A stretch of 64,000 nt of DNA from JAUSIF01 sp040901465 (GTDB taxonomy: Bacteria; Pseudomonadota; Alphaproteobacteria; Rhizobiales; Xanthobacteraceae): contig JBBDYN010000055.1 in NCBI GenBank assembly GCA_040901465.1, forward strand, positions 1 through 64,000. Direction: 5' to 3'. The notes below the pieces were generated by a model. That model was not told the DNA's origin. It saw nothing but the letters and a program-made list of their open reading frames with translations, and did not search any database. This document shows positions 1 through 10,280 of this stretch, in pieces. The translations under genes and the position numbers were made by a program. Positions within the stretch are counted from its first letter, which is position 1. Each line of letters opens with the position of its first letter.

Positions 1-420
1 GCCGACGACTACATGACCAAGCCGTTCCACAAGGACGAGCTGGTCGCCCGCATTCACGCGATCGTGCGCCGCTCCAAGGGCCACGCCCAGTCGGTCATCA
101 ATACCGCCGACCTCTGCGTCAATCTCGACACCAAGACCGTCGAGGTGAACGGCGCCCGCGTGCATCTGACCGGTAAGGAATATCAGATGCTGGAGCTGCT
201 CTCGCTGCGCAAGGGCACGACGCTGACGAAGGAGATGTTCCTCAATCATCTCTATGGCGGCATGGACGAGCCCGAGCTCAAGATCATCGACGTGTTCATC
301 TGCAAGCTGAGGAAGAAGCTCGCGAACGCGTCCTCCGGCAAGAACTACATCGAGACCGTCTGGGGCCGCGGCTACGTACTGCGCGAGCCCGTCGAGGACG
401 TCGAGCGCATTCCGGCCTGA
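1..420 (+). CDS. ctrA: Cell-cycle response regulator CtrA, 3' part (5' end outside window)
   Basis: The reading frame is open from base 1, so the gene starts before the window and only the last 139 codons are present. The visible part begins in the end of the receiver domain, with the conserved TKPF segment that carries the receiver lysine. It continues into an OmpR-type winged-helix DNA-binding domain with a recognition region around KIIDVFICKLRKK and a C-terminal WGRGYVLREP hairpin. This matches CtrA, the master regulator of the alphaproteobacterial cell cycle, which binds TTAA-N7-TTAA boxes. The usual length is about 230 residues. chpT and rcdA, two other CtrA pathway genes, are also in this window, which supports the call. 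A strong terminator follows the stop. Some other OmpR regulators look similar at this end, but the match to CtrA is close. Confidence 0.9.
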   Translation, partial: ADDYMTKPFHKDELVARIHAIVRRSKGHAQSVINTADLCVNLDTKTVEVNGARVHLTGKEYQMLELLSLRKGTTLTKEMFLNHLYGGMDEPELKIIDVFICKLRKKLANASSGKNYIETVWGRGYVLREPVEDVERIPA

Positions 421-442
421 CGCTTTCAGCCGCGCCTGCAAG

Positions 443-470
443 AAAAAGCCCCGCCGCAAGGCGGGGTTTT
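443..470 (+). terminator. Intrinsic terminator of ctrA
   Basis: A perfect 7-bp GC stem (CCCCGCC at 449-455 and GGCGGGG at 460-466) with a GCAA tetraloop is flanked by an A-run before and TTTTCGTTT after. It begins about 25 bases after the ctrA stop codon. It also separates ctrA from the convergent DUF305 gene. Confidence 0.85.
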
Positions 471-497
471 CGTTTGTGCTTTTGCCTCAGGCAGCGG

Positions 498-1019
498 TCA
501 CTTGCCCTGCTTTTTCAACCAAGCCTGCATGAAGGCGATCTCGGTCTCCTGCGCCTTCACGATTTCCTCGGCAAGTTTCTTGATCTCGAGATCCTTGCCG
601 AACGCGATGACGATCTTGGCCATGTCGATCGCGCCCTGATGGTGCGGGATCATTCCGCCCACGAAGTCGGCGTCGGGATTGCCCGTGAAGGTGATCGCCA
701 TACCGCGATGCATCTTCTCGTTCGCCGCGGCGAACGCGAGGCTCGCCACGCTCTCGTCGCCGGCGGGCGCGCCCTGCATTTGCATGCCGCCCTTCATGCC
801 GTCCTGCATGCCCATGCCGCCTTTCATGCCCATGCAGCCCTTCATATCGCCTTGCATGCAGCCTTTCATGCCATCCTGCATGTTCGTGCCTCCATGCATG
901 CCCATCCCGCCGGGCATGCCGGGCCCTTTGTGCTGCATGGATTGGGCGACAGCGATGCTCGCGGCGCCGAGAGCGGCGGCGAGCGCAAGCGCGATGATGA
1001 TCGTTTTCTTCCTGTTCAT
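498..1019 (-). CDS. Met-rich periplasmic DUF305 protein, probable copper binding
   Basis: This 173-residue protein has an N-terminal signal peptide (hydrophobic stretch at about 6-25, AVAQ cleavage). A low-complexity Met/Gly segment at about 28-82 follows, built from repeated GMKG/GMQ units with two Cys and scattered His. The C-terminal DUF305 domain carries the hallmark HHQGAIDMA motif at 126-134. DUF305 proteins are ferritin-like four-helix secreted proteins often found in copper-resistance loci. I infer that the Met-rich arm binds Cu(I). The start was chosen at 1019 because it has a GGAGAAG ribosome site and gives a clean signal peptide; a longer frame upstream is not plausible. The neighbour upstream on the same strand is a small His-rich protein, probably co-transcribed. 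Confidence 0.85.
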   Translation of the reverse strand: MNRKKTIIIALALAAALGAASIAVAQSMQHKGPGMPGGMGMHGGTNMQDGMKGCMQGDMKGCMGMKGGMGMQDGMKGGMQMQGAPAGDESVASLAFAAANEKMHRGMAITFTGNPDADFVGGMIPHHQGAIDMAKIVIAFGKDLEIKKLAEEIVKAQETEIAFMQAWLKKQGK

Positions 1020-1104
1020 GGTCTTCTCCGATTCAATTTTAGATGCGGGGGCTCGCGCCGCCCGCGCTGCCGCGGCTTTTGCCGCGGCGATGATCGAAAC
1101 TCGT

Positions 1105-1491
1105 TCAGAGAAGACGTCGCGGTGGCGGGTCGACGCTTGGCAATTCGCCCGGCGTGAGCGCGTGCTCGATGCCGGCCGCCGGCCCGCCGGAGATTTCCGT
1201 GCCGGCAAGCAGAATGACGGGCGCGAACACGCCGACGACGTGCGCCGCGCAACAGGCAAATCCGAGGGTCATCGGATGCGTGCGATCTTGGTCGGGGGCC
1301 GCGGGGGAATTTTCCGGGGCCGCATGGCCGTGATGCCCGGAGGCATGTTGATCTTGCGCCGGTGCGATAGCCGCATGAACCGGACATGGCGCGGCGAACG
1401 CGGGCCCAATCGCGATCAAAAAGAATGTCGAGGCCTGCGCGCCGATCAAGAGCGCTACAAGCAGCCTGCGGGCAGAGGTCCCGACCGCCAT
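1105..1491 (-). CDS. Small His/Cys-containing secreted or membrane protein next to DUF305
   Basis: This 128-residue protein has a hydrophobic N-terminus (about 8-33, ending in an AFA-type cleavage site). A Cys plus His-rich stretch (PCPVHAA, then HASGHHGHAA) follows, and then a second hydrophobic segment containing a CCAAH motif. It ends in a Pro/Arg-rich tail. This layout resembles the small DUF2946-like proteins encoded near copper genes in proteobacteria, but I cannot assign the family with certainty. It lies 85 bases upstream of the DUF305 gene on the same strand, so the two may form a metal-handling cassette. The ribosome site is weak. The start at 1491 gives a sensible signal sequence. 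Confidence 0.5.
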   Translation of the reverse strand: MAVGTSARRLLVALLIGAQASTFFLIAIGPAFAAPCPVHAAIAPAQDQHASGHHGHAAPENSPAAPDQDRTHPMTLGFACCAAHVVGVFAPVILLAGTEISGGPAAGIEHALTPGELPSVDPPPRRLL

Positions 1492-1617
1492 GCTATTTCG
1501 CTAGCACGGGGCGGCGCCAGCGGCACGTTACAGTGCAGCAATGTTGGCGCGTCGCGCCGCATTCGCGCCATCGTTGAAAAACCTGAAAATCGCAGGCGTT
1601 TGCCGCACCCGCCTGGT

Positions 1618-2481
1618 TCAGGCCACGCGCACGCCGCCCGGCACGGGCTTGAGCACGCCCGCCGTTTCCACGCGCGGCTTCGGCCGATAGAGGCCCCGCT
1701 TCTCCGGCACCGGCATGAAGCAGTCGCCGAGCCCGACCATGGTCTCCGCCGCGCCCAGCACGAGGTATCCGTCCGCCGCGATCACACGCCGGACGCGGCC
1801 GAGCACGTCGAGCTTCGTCGCCTGATCGAAATAAATCAGCACGTTGCGGCAAAACACGACGTCGAACATACCGAGGATCGAAAAGTCGTTGAGCAGATTG
1901 AGCTGCCGGAAGTGCACCATGTTCCGGAATTTGTCGGCGATGCGCCATTGCTCGTCGATTTGCTCGAAATATCGCATCAGCATTTGAATCGGCAGGCCGC
2001 GCTGCACTTCGAACTGGCTGTAGACGCCGGACTTGGCCTGCTCCAGCGCGTCGTTGGAAATGTCGGTCGCGACGATGTCGATCTGCCAGCCGGCGAGGCC
2101 CGGCCATCCGGCGAGCATCAGCGCGAGCGAATAGGGCTCTTGCCCGGTCGAGGCGGCGGCCGACCAGATGCGGATCCTGCGCGTCCGCGCGCGTTTCTGC
2201 AGCAGGTCGGGCAACACCGTGTCCTGCACTCGATCGAACGGAATCTTGTCGCGGAAGAAGAACGACTCGTTGTTCATCATTGCTTCGGTGACTTCGACCC
2301 TGAGGCCGTCCGAGCCCGGCCCCTTGATGTGCTGGAGGAGATCGGAAATCGTATTGCATTCGTTGCGGCGCGCGACCGGCATAAGCCGGCTCTCGACGAG
2401 ATATTGCTTCTCCGGCGCGAGCACGAGCCCGGAGCGGTCCTTCAGCATCTTGCACAGGTACTCGTAGTCGAACGGGCTCAC
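1618..2481 (-). CDS. cheR: Chemotaxis protein methyltransferase CheR
   Basis: CheR methylates glutamates on chemoreceptors using S-adenosylmethionine. The 287-residue protein shows the N-terminal helical domain, the conserved NNESFFFRD segment at about 70-78, and the SAM-binding glycine region around 106-117 (WSAAASTGQEPY). The late FCRNVLIYFD motif is also present, in a family of usual length 270-290. The start codon overlaps the cheB stop by four bases (ATGA type), so it is translationally coupled as the last gene of the operon cheA-cheW-cheY-cheB-cheR. No receptor gene is present in the window, so its substrate is encoded elsewhere. Confidence 0.95.
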   Translation of the reverse strand: MSPFDYEYLCKMLKDRSGLVLAPEKQYLVESRLMPVARRNECNTISDLLQHIKGPGSDGLRVEVTEAMMNNESFFFRDKIPFDRVQDTVLPDLLQKRARTRRIRIWSAAASTGQEPYSLALMLAGWPGLAGWQIDIVATDISNDALEQAKSGVYSQFEVQRGLPIQMLMRYFEQIDEQWRIADKFRNMVHFRQLNLLNDFSILGMFDVVFCRNVLIYFDQATKLDVLGRVRRVIAADGYLVLGAAETMVGLGDCFMPVPEKRGLYRPKPRVETAGVLKPVPGGVRVA

Positions 2482-3596
2482 GCGGCGCCTCCCGTGACCA
2501 ATCCCACGAGCTTCGGCGCGATCGCCTCGAGCGGCAGCACGCCCGCGCAGGCGCCCGCTTCCGCCGCAGCACCCGGCATACCCCAGATGACGCTCGTCGC
2601 CTCGTCCTGCGCAATCACGCTGCCGCCGGCCGCGGCGACGCGTTCGGCACCCGCAGCGCCGTCGATCCCCATGCCGGTCAGGATCACGGCGAGCGTGCCC
2701 GCGCCATAGGCCGCGGCCGCGCTGGAAAAGAGATGATCGACCGCGGGCTTGCAGAAATGCAACGGCGGACCGTCGTCGAGCGCGATGCGCGCCTGATCGC
2801 CTTTGCGTTCGATCTGCATGTGCCGCCCGCCGGGCGCGACGTAGAGCGTGCCGGCCGACAGCGTCTCGCCGTGCATCCCCTCGTGCGCCGGGCGCGCCGT
2901 GGAGCGCCCGAGATGCTCGGCGAGGATCGTCGTGAAGGTCGGCGGCATGTGCTGGGTCACGAGTACCGGCAGCCGGCGCAGCACCGGGTCGAGCCCGCGC
3001 ATCAGTACCTGCAGCGCCTGCGGCCCGCCGGTGGAGCTGCCGATCACGAGAATGCGCGGCGGGAACGACGAATAGGGCCGGAATTCGAGGGCAGGCTTCA
3101 GCTCGATCGCCTGGGGAACCTCGGGCGCACGCGCCCGCACGAGCTTGCGCATCCCTTGGCGGCCGAGCTCGCGGATTTTCTGGATCAGATCGCGCCGGAA
3201 GTCCGGCGACATGGTGATTTCGCGATTGGTCTCGGGCTTGCTCAGATAGTCCTTGGCCCCGAGCGACAGCGCCTTGATGCCCACTTCCGCGTTCCGCCGC
3301 GTGACGGTCGAGGAAATGATCACGGTGACTTCCGGCTTCTTGGCGAGCAGCAGCGGCAATGTTGCGAGCCCGTCGAGCCCCGGCATCTCGATGTCGAGCA
3401 CGACCACGTCGGGATCGGCGCGCATGAAATTGTCGATCGCTTCCTGCCCGTCGCGGTGGGCGGCGATCAATTTCATGTCCGGTTCTTCGCCGAGCCAGCG
3501 CGTGACGAGGCCGCGAAACACGACCGCGTCGTCGACCACCATGACGCGGATCGCGGGCTCGGACGCAGCGGATGGAACTCTTGCAGCCAGCGGCAT
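2478..3596 (-). CDS. cheB: Chemotaxis response regulator glutamate methylesterase CheB
   Basis: CheB removes methyl groups from (and deamidates) chemoreceptors when phosphorylated by CheA. The 372-residue protein has an N-terminal receiver domain (phospho-acceptor D68 in VVLDIEMPG, acidic pair D22/D23). A linker leads to a C-terminal methylesterase domain with catalytic Ser188 (GSSTGG), His216 (TQHMP) and Asp312 (GMGIDG). All active-site residues are present. It sits between cheY and cheR and overlaps cheR by four bases. The start at 3596 gives a slightly long N-terminus of about 15 residues before the receiver, which is common. Confidence 0.95.
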   Translation of the reverse strand: MPLAARVPSAASEPAIRVMVVDDAVVFRGLVTRWLGEEPDMKLIAAHRDGQEAIDNFMRADPDVVVLDIEMPGLDGLATLPLLLAKKPEVTVIISSTVTRRNAEVGIKALSLGAKDYLSKPETNREITMSPDFRRDLIQKIRELGRQGMRKLVRARAPEVPQAIELKPALEFRPYSSFPPRILVIGSSTGGPQALQVLMRGLDPVLRRLPVLVTQHMPPTFTTILAEHLGRSTARPAHEGMHGETLSAGTLYVAPGGRHMQIERKGDQARIALDDGPPLHFCKPAVDHLFSSAAAAYGAGTLAVILTGMGIDGAAGAERVAAAGGSVIAQDEATSVIWGMPGAAAEAGACAGVLPLEAIAPKLVGLVTGGAA

Positions 3597-3657
3597 GAAC
3601 TTGACACTTACAAGGAGAACGCGGAACGCAACGGCAACTTCCGGCGACGCCGGAAGC

Positions 3658-4023
<366 letters not shown>

Positions 4024-4048
4024 CCTCGGTGCTCCTTCCTTCCACTAC

Positions 4049-4507
4049 TCATGCGGCTAGCGCTTCGCTCGATAGTTCAAAACTGCGGTCGACGTCGAGC
4101 ACCACCAGGAGCCGACCGTCGAGCCGGTGAATGCCGGAGGCGATGCGAGCCCACGCCGGATCGAGATTCACAGGCACGGCGTCGCGGCTCGCCGCCGGCA
4201 GGTTCAGCACCTCGCCCACGGCATCGACCAGGAAGCCGTACGCTTCGCCGAGATGCTCGATCCCAATCGCCATGCATTTTTCGCCCGCACCGCGCGGCGG
4301 CAAATCGAGCCGCCTGCGCATGTCGATCGCAGTGACGATACGGCCGCGCAGATTGAGCACGCCGGCGATTTCGCTCGGCGCGAGCGGAACGGCCGTGAGC
4401 CGTTCCGGCGCGAACACGTCGAGCACGCGCCCGATCGGCAGGCCGAACAATTGCCCGCCGATCATCGCGGTGACGTATTCGATCTCGTCTTCGGCACGCA
4501 TGTGCAT
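4049..4507 (-). CDS. cheW: Chemotaxis coupling protein CheW
   Basis: This 152-residue protein consists of one CheW domain, which couples receptors to the kinase CheA. Features seen are the opening YVTAMIGGQLFGLPIGRV strand pair, the LNLRGRIVTAIDMRRRL segment typical of CheW, and a late VDAVGEVL strand. It lies five bases downstream of the cheA stop, so it is in the same transcription unit. Confidence 0.92.
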   Translation of the reverse strand: MHMRAEDEIEYVTAMIGGQLFGLPIGRVLDVFAPERLTAVPLAPSEIAGVLNLRGRIVTAIDMRRRLDLPPRGAGEKCMAIGIEHLGEAYGFLVDAVGEVLNLPAASRDAVPVNLDPAWARIASGIHRLDGRLLVVLDVDRSFELSSEALAA

Positions 4508-4512
4508 GATCT

Positions 4513-7128
<2,616 letters not shown>

Positions 7129-7262
7129 GGCCCGGCCGATCGCGCCAAGACGGCCGGGACGTGATACAGCGCCCGGTCGCTTGCTGCGCCGAGTCTTGGG
7201 GCATCTCGGTTAAGATTGGCTGAAATCAAGCCTGCTAATGGGCCCCGCAAACCCGCATGAAA

Positions 7263-7904
7263 TCAGGCTTCGGCGGCGGTCAGGACCACGCTTTCGCCAG
7301 TACTCGACAAGGAAATCTTAAGGCTCGCACCGCGAGCAAGCAGCGCCGTGTAATGGGGCTGGATTGCATGTGCATCGATCCGCTCGGTGCTCGTGCCCAT
7401 GAGCCCCGCCTCTACCGCGGGCTGCACCTTGGCGTTCGTGCCCGCCGAGGTCAGGCGGAAGCCCATACTGTCTCCCTCGCCCACCGGATCGACCGTGAGC
7501 TTGCCACCGCGCGGGATCGCCGCCGCCGCGATCAGCAGGAGGTTCAACAGAAGCTTTACCCGGTTCTTGGCGAGAAGTGTCCGCGGCAAATTCCAGACGA
7601 GCGTCAGCCGGTCGTCCTGCAGGAGCCCGCGCGCCACTCCCTCCGCATCGCCGAGATCAAGTTGCGCGCCCGCCGATCCCGCCGCACCGAAGGCGAGCCG
7701 CGCGAATTGCAGCCGGGCCGAGGCCTGGGTCGCGCTCTTCTTGATGAGATCGAGCGCCTGCTGCTTCATCGCCTCGTCCTTCTCGTCCTCGAGCACTTCC
7801 AGGCCGTTGACGATGGCGCCCACCGGGCTGATCACGTCGTGGCAAACGCGCGAGCAAAGGAGTGCTGCAAGATCGAGAGCATCGAGAGTCTGAGGTGCGT
7901 TCAT
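7263..7904 (-). CDS. chpT: Histidine phosphotransferase ChpT of the CtrA phosphorelay
   Basis: ChpT carries phosphate from CckA to CtrA and CpdR. The 213-residue protein has the family layout. An N-terminal dimerisation helix carries the phospho-histidine at residue 22 (SRVCHDVISPVGAI), followed by a degenerate ATPase-like domain without ATP-binding glycine motifs. The length fits the family (about 210-250). The start at 7904 was chosen because the family begins just before this helix; the longer frame runs into the divergent cysQ gene. It lies upstream of cheA on the same strand, so it may be read into the che operon. Confidence 0.88.
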   Translation of the reverse strand: MNAPQTLDALDLAALLCSRVCHDVISPVGAIVNGLEVLEDEKDEAMKQQALDLIKKSATQASARLQFARLAFGAAGSAGAQLDLGDAEGVARGLLQDDRLTLVWNLPRTLLAKNRVKLLLNLLLIAAAAIPRGGKLTVDPVGEGDSMGFRLTSAGTNAKVQPAVEAGLMGTSTERIDAHAIQPHYTALLARGASLKISLSSTGESVVLTAAEA

Positions 7905-8006
7905 GCCGGGATTCCGCTCGCTGGCGTCGAATCGAATCAGTCGCGTTGGTCGAGACGGCGGCGTGTGATACACCGCCGGCGCGCGAGGCACCAGTAGCAG
8001 GCTCGA

Positions 8007-8828
8007 ATGACGGCAACGCGGCAAGCGCTTGGACGCGGAGAGGCCACGCGCCTGCTCGCATCGGTCGCCGATCTTGCGAGCACGGCAGGGGCGCGCATTC
8101 TGGTGATCGCCGCGCAAGGCGCCGCACCCCGTACCAAGCCCGATATGAGCCCCGTGACCGCCGCGGACGACGCAGCGGAGGAGATTTTATCCGCGGGTCT
8201 CGCGCAGCTTCTCCCGGGTGTGCCGATCGTCGCCGAAGAAGCCGTGTCGCGCGGCGACAAGGCCCGGCCGCGCGGAACTTATCTGCTTGTCGATCCCATC
8301 GACGGCACCCGCGAAATGATTGCCGGCCGGGGCGAATACACCGTGAATATCGCGCTGGTCGAGGCCGGCGTCCCGGTACTCGGGATCGTATATGCCCCGG
8401 CACTGCAGGAGATTTACGCGGGCGCCGAAGGTCGCGCGCTGCGAGCAGCGCTCGCGCCGGGACATAGATTTGAGCCGGACCGCGCCGAGACGATCCGCAC
8501 GCGGCCGCGGCCCGCGCGGCTCCTCGCCATGGTCAGCCGCTCGCACCCGGATCGGACGAGCGACGAATTCCTTGCCCGCCTGCCGGTCGAGAAAAAAATT
8601 CCACTGGGATCGTCGCTGAAGTTCGCGCGCTTGGCTGAGGGCGCAGCTGATGTCTATGCCCGCCTGACGCCGGTGAACGAATGGGACATCGCCGCCGGCC
8701 ACGCATTGCTGGCAGCCGCCGGCGGCAGCGTTACCAAGCCCGATGGAAGCGCCCTCACCTTCGGAATGCGCGAGACGGGATTCAGGATCGACGGATTCGT
8801 CGCCTGGGGTGACGTGCCGAAACTCTAG
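8007..8828 (+). CDS. cysQ: 3'(2'),5'-bisphosphate nucleotidase CysQ
   Basis: CysQ hydrolyses 3'-phosphoadenosine 5'-phosphate (PAP) to AMP, clearing a by-product of sulfate assimilation. The 273-residue protein has the inositol-monophosphatase fold signatures: a metal-binding glutamate pair at 77-78 (VAEEAV), the DPIDGT motif at 96-101, and a late WDIAAGHA motif with the third metal aspartate. The length matches CysQ (about 250-270). It is transcribed divergently from chpT. The start at 8007 is the only one that precedes the conserved N-terminal helix. Confidence 0.9.
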   Translation: MTATRQALGRGEATRLLASVADLASTAGARILVIAAQGAAPRTKPDMSPVTAADDAAEEILSAGLAQLLPGVPIVAEEAVSRGDKARPRGTYLLVDPIDGTREMIAGRGEYTVNIALVEAGVPVLGIVYAPALQEIYAGAEGRALRAALAPGHRFEPDRAETIRTRPRPARLLAMVSRSHPDRTSDEFLARLPVEKKIPLGSSLKFARLAEGAADVYARLTPVNEWDIAAGHALLAAAGGSVTKPDGSALTFGMRETGFRIDGFVAWGDVPKL

Positions 8829-8840
8829 GCTTCGCGAAAT

Positions 8841-9338
8841 TCAGTGGACGAGCGAGCGCCGCACGAGCGGCCAGGCCGCACGGGCGGCCTCGATCGCCGG
8901 TCCCGGCTCGGCAAGAAACCTCGTTCGATTCTCGAGCTGGTGGAACAGGAACAATTGTCCCTCGTGCACGACGAAGAGCGACGGGTGCCCCGCAACCGGC
9001 GCGCCGCGCACGAGCGCGATCGGGTCGTACCCGCCGAACCGCGGCACATAGACGTCCGGCTGCGCCCGGAAGGCGGCGCGATTGGCCTCGCTCCGGAAAT
9101 GCCAGGTCAGTCCGCCGAACGAGAGCGAAAAGAATTCCTGTCCGATGCGCGCGCTTCCGTCGAGAAAATAGCTCACCGGGTCGAAGCCGAACAGCGCAAT
9201 GCCAGCGAGCTGATCGGCCACAACCAGTTCGTTCGTCACCGCCGCCTGCACGCGCACGGGCGGCAGGGCCGCAACAATAAGCGCGAGCGCGCCGGCCAAG
9301 GCCCCGCGAACCCAAGAATGCGCACTCGTAAATTGCAT
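8841..9338 (-). CDS. Secreted YHS-domain-like protein
   Basis: This protein of about 165 residues has a signal peptide (hydrophobic stretch at about 10-30, VQA cleavage). A YHS-like module follows (GFDPVSYFLDG, then HFRSEANRAAFRAQPDVYVPRFGGYDP). A partial second copy follows, in which a small beta unit (HPSLFVVHEGQLFLFH) precedes NRTRFLAEP. YHS domains occur in metal-related secreted proteins of alphaproteobacteria. The exact role is unknown. I chose the ATG at 9338, preceded by AGGAAACG, over an ATG nine codons upstream (9365) that has no ribosome site. It is convergent with cysQ, with 12 bases between the stops. Confidence 0.65.
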   Translation of the reverse strand: MQFTSAHSWVRGALAGALALIVAALPPVRVQAAVTNELVVADQLAGIALFGFDPVSYFLDGSARIGQEFFSLSFGGLTWHFRSEANRAAFRAQPDVYVPRFGGYDPIALVRGAPVAGHPSLFVVHEGQLFLFHQLENRTRFLAEPGPAIEAARAAWPLVRRSLVH

Positions 9339-9437
9339 CCGCTGCGTTTCCTGCAGACGCGCCATTCAGGGGCCCGTCCTGCGATCGGCAAGTAATTCAG
9401 ATGGTACGAAAAGATAGTTTCTTCCGGTGTGCGCCGG

Positions 9438-9498
9438 GTTAAGGGCGCCCCACCGACCATTGGTCAAGCGCTTCGTTAACGAAAATCAAACGTTAACC
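9438..9498 (+). promoter_or_regulatory. Cluster of CtrA-type half-sites upstream of eipA
   Basis: Three TTAA half-sites occur in the 185-base region before eipA: GTTAAG (near 9438), GTTAAC (9475-9480) and GTTAACC (9492-9498). The last two are 17 bases apart, not the ideal N7 spacing, so this is not a canonical full CtrA box. In Brucella the eipA promoter is reported to be under direct CtrA control, which makes these sites worth noting. Confidence 0.35.
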
Positions 9499-9550
9499 GC
9501 TGACACTCGGCTTCGAACCCGTTTCGCAATTCTCGAAGTCGGAGATACCC

Positions 9551-10126
9551 ATGGCGCCGTTCCGCGCATTCCTTCTCGCCACCGGCCTGTTCCTTGCGGC
9601 CGTCTCCCCTGCGTCCGCCCAAACCCCGGCCGCAGCCAACACCAATACGTTCTCGTCCAACGAAATCCTCGACGCGGGCCACCGCTTCTTCGGCGTGGTA
9701 TCGCGCGATCTCGCGCTTCTCGTTGAGAAGGCTACGAGCCAATGGGGCGAGCCCAACGGCTATGTCCTCGGACAGGAAGCCTCCGGCGCGATCACGGTCG
9801 GCCTGCGCTATGGCGAAGGCGTATTGTATACGCGCAACGCCGGCAACCGGAAGGTCTATTGGCAGGGCCCGAGCCTCGGGTTCGATCTCGGCGGCGACGG
9901 CGCCCGCACCATGATGCTGATCTACAACCTTTACGGCGTCGACGAAGTCTACAAACGCTTCGCCGGCCTCTCCGGCTCTGCCTATCTGGTTGGCGGCCTC
10001 GGCATGACTGCACTCGCCGCGGGCAATACCGTGGTGGTCCCCATCCGCTCCGGCGTGGGCGTGCGGCTCGGCGCGAATATCGGCTATTTGAAATTCACCC
10101 AGAAGGCGACCTGGAACCCATTCTGA
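9551..10126 (+). CDS. eipA: Periplasmic envelope integrity protein EipA (DUF1134)
   Basis: This 191-residue protein has a clear signal peptide (residues about 1-24, ending ASAQ). A compact DUF1134 domain follows, rich in glycine and beta strands (GYVLGQEASGAITVGLRYGEG, then YWQGPSLGFDLGGDGAR, YNLYGVDEVYKRF). In Brucella, EipA is a periplasmic small beta-barrel protein needed for envelope stress resistance. The length and domain fit. It stands alone, with TTAA half-sites upstream and a coiled-coil membrane protein 154 bases downstream on the same strand. Confidence 0.85.
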   Translation: MAPFRAFLLATGLFLAAVSPASAQTPAAANTNTFSSNEILDAGHRFFGVVSRDLALLVEKATSQWGEPNGYVLGQEASGAITVGLRYGEGVLYTRNAGNRKVYWQGPSLGFDLGGDGARTMMLIYNLYGVDEVYKRFAGLSGSAYLVGGLGMTALAAGNTVVVPIRSGVGVRLGANIGYLKFTQKATWNPF

Positions 10127-10280
10127 TCGGCATCGTCGTCCTCGATCGGCGGCAGACGCGTCAGCCCGCAGCCGCGGCCGCATTACCGCCGCAGCTAAGG
10201 TTAATCCTTTGCATTGCTGGTAATCCGCGCGATGCCGTGCAATGAATTGATAAGCACATTCACTGAGTGAGGCACGCGGC

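Noticed and set aside
474..1157. Plus-strand ORF opposite the DUF305 gene with many His/Ala repeats
   Set aside because: It is the mirror of the Met-rich repeat (complement of ATG/GGC repeats) and has no domain or ribosome site.
679..2709. 676-codon plus-strand ORF across the DUF305 and cheR genes
   Set aside because: High GC makes long antisense frames; the minus strand carries complete CheR and DUF305 motifs.
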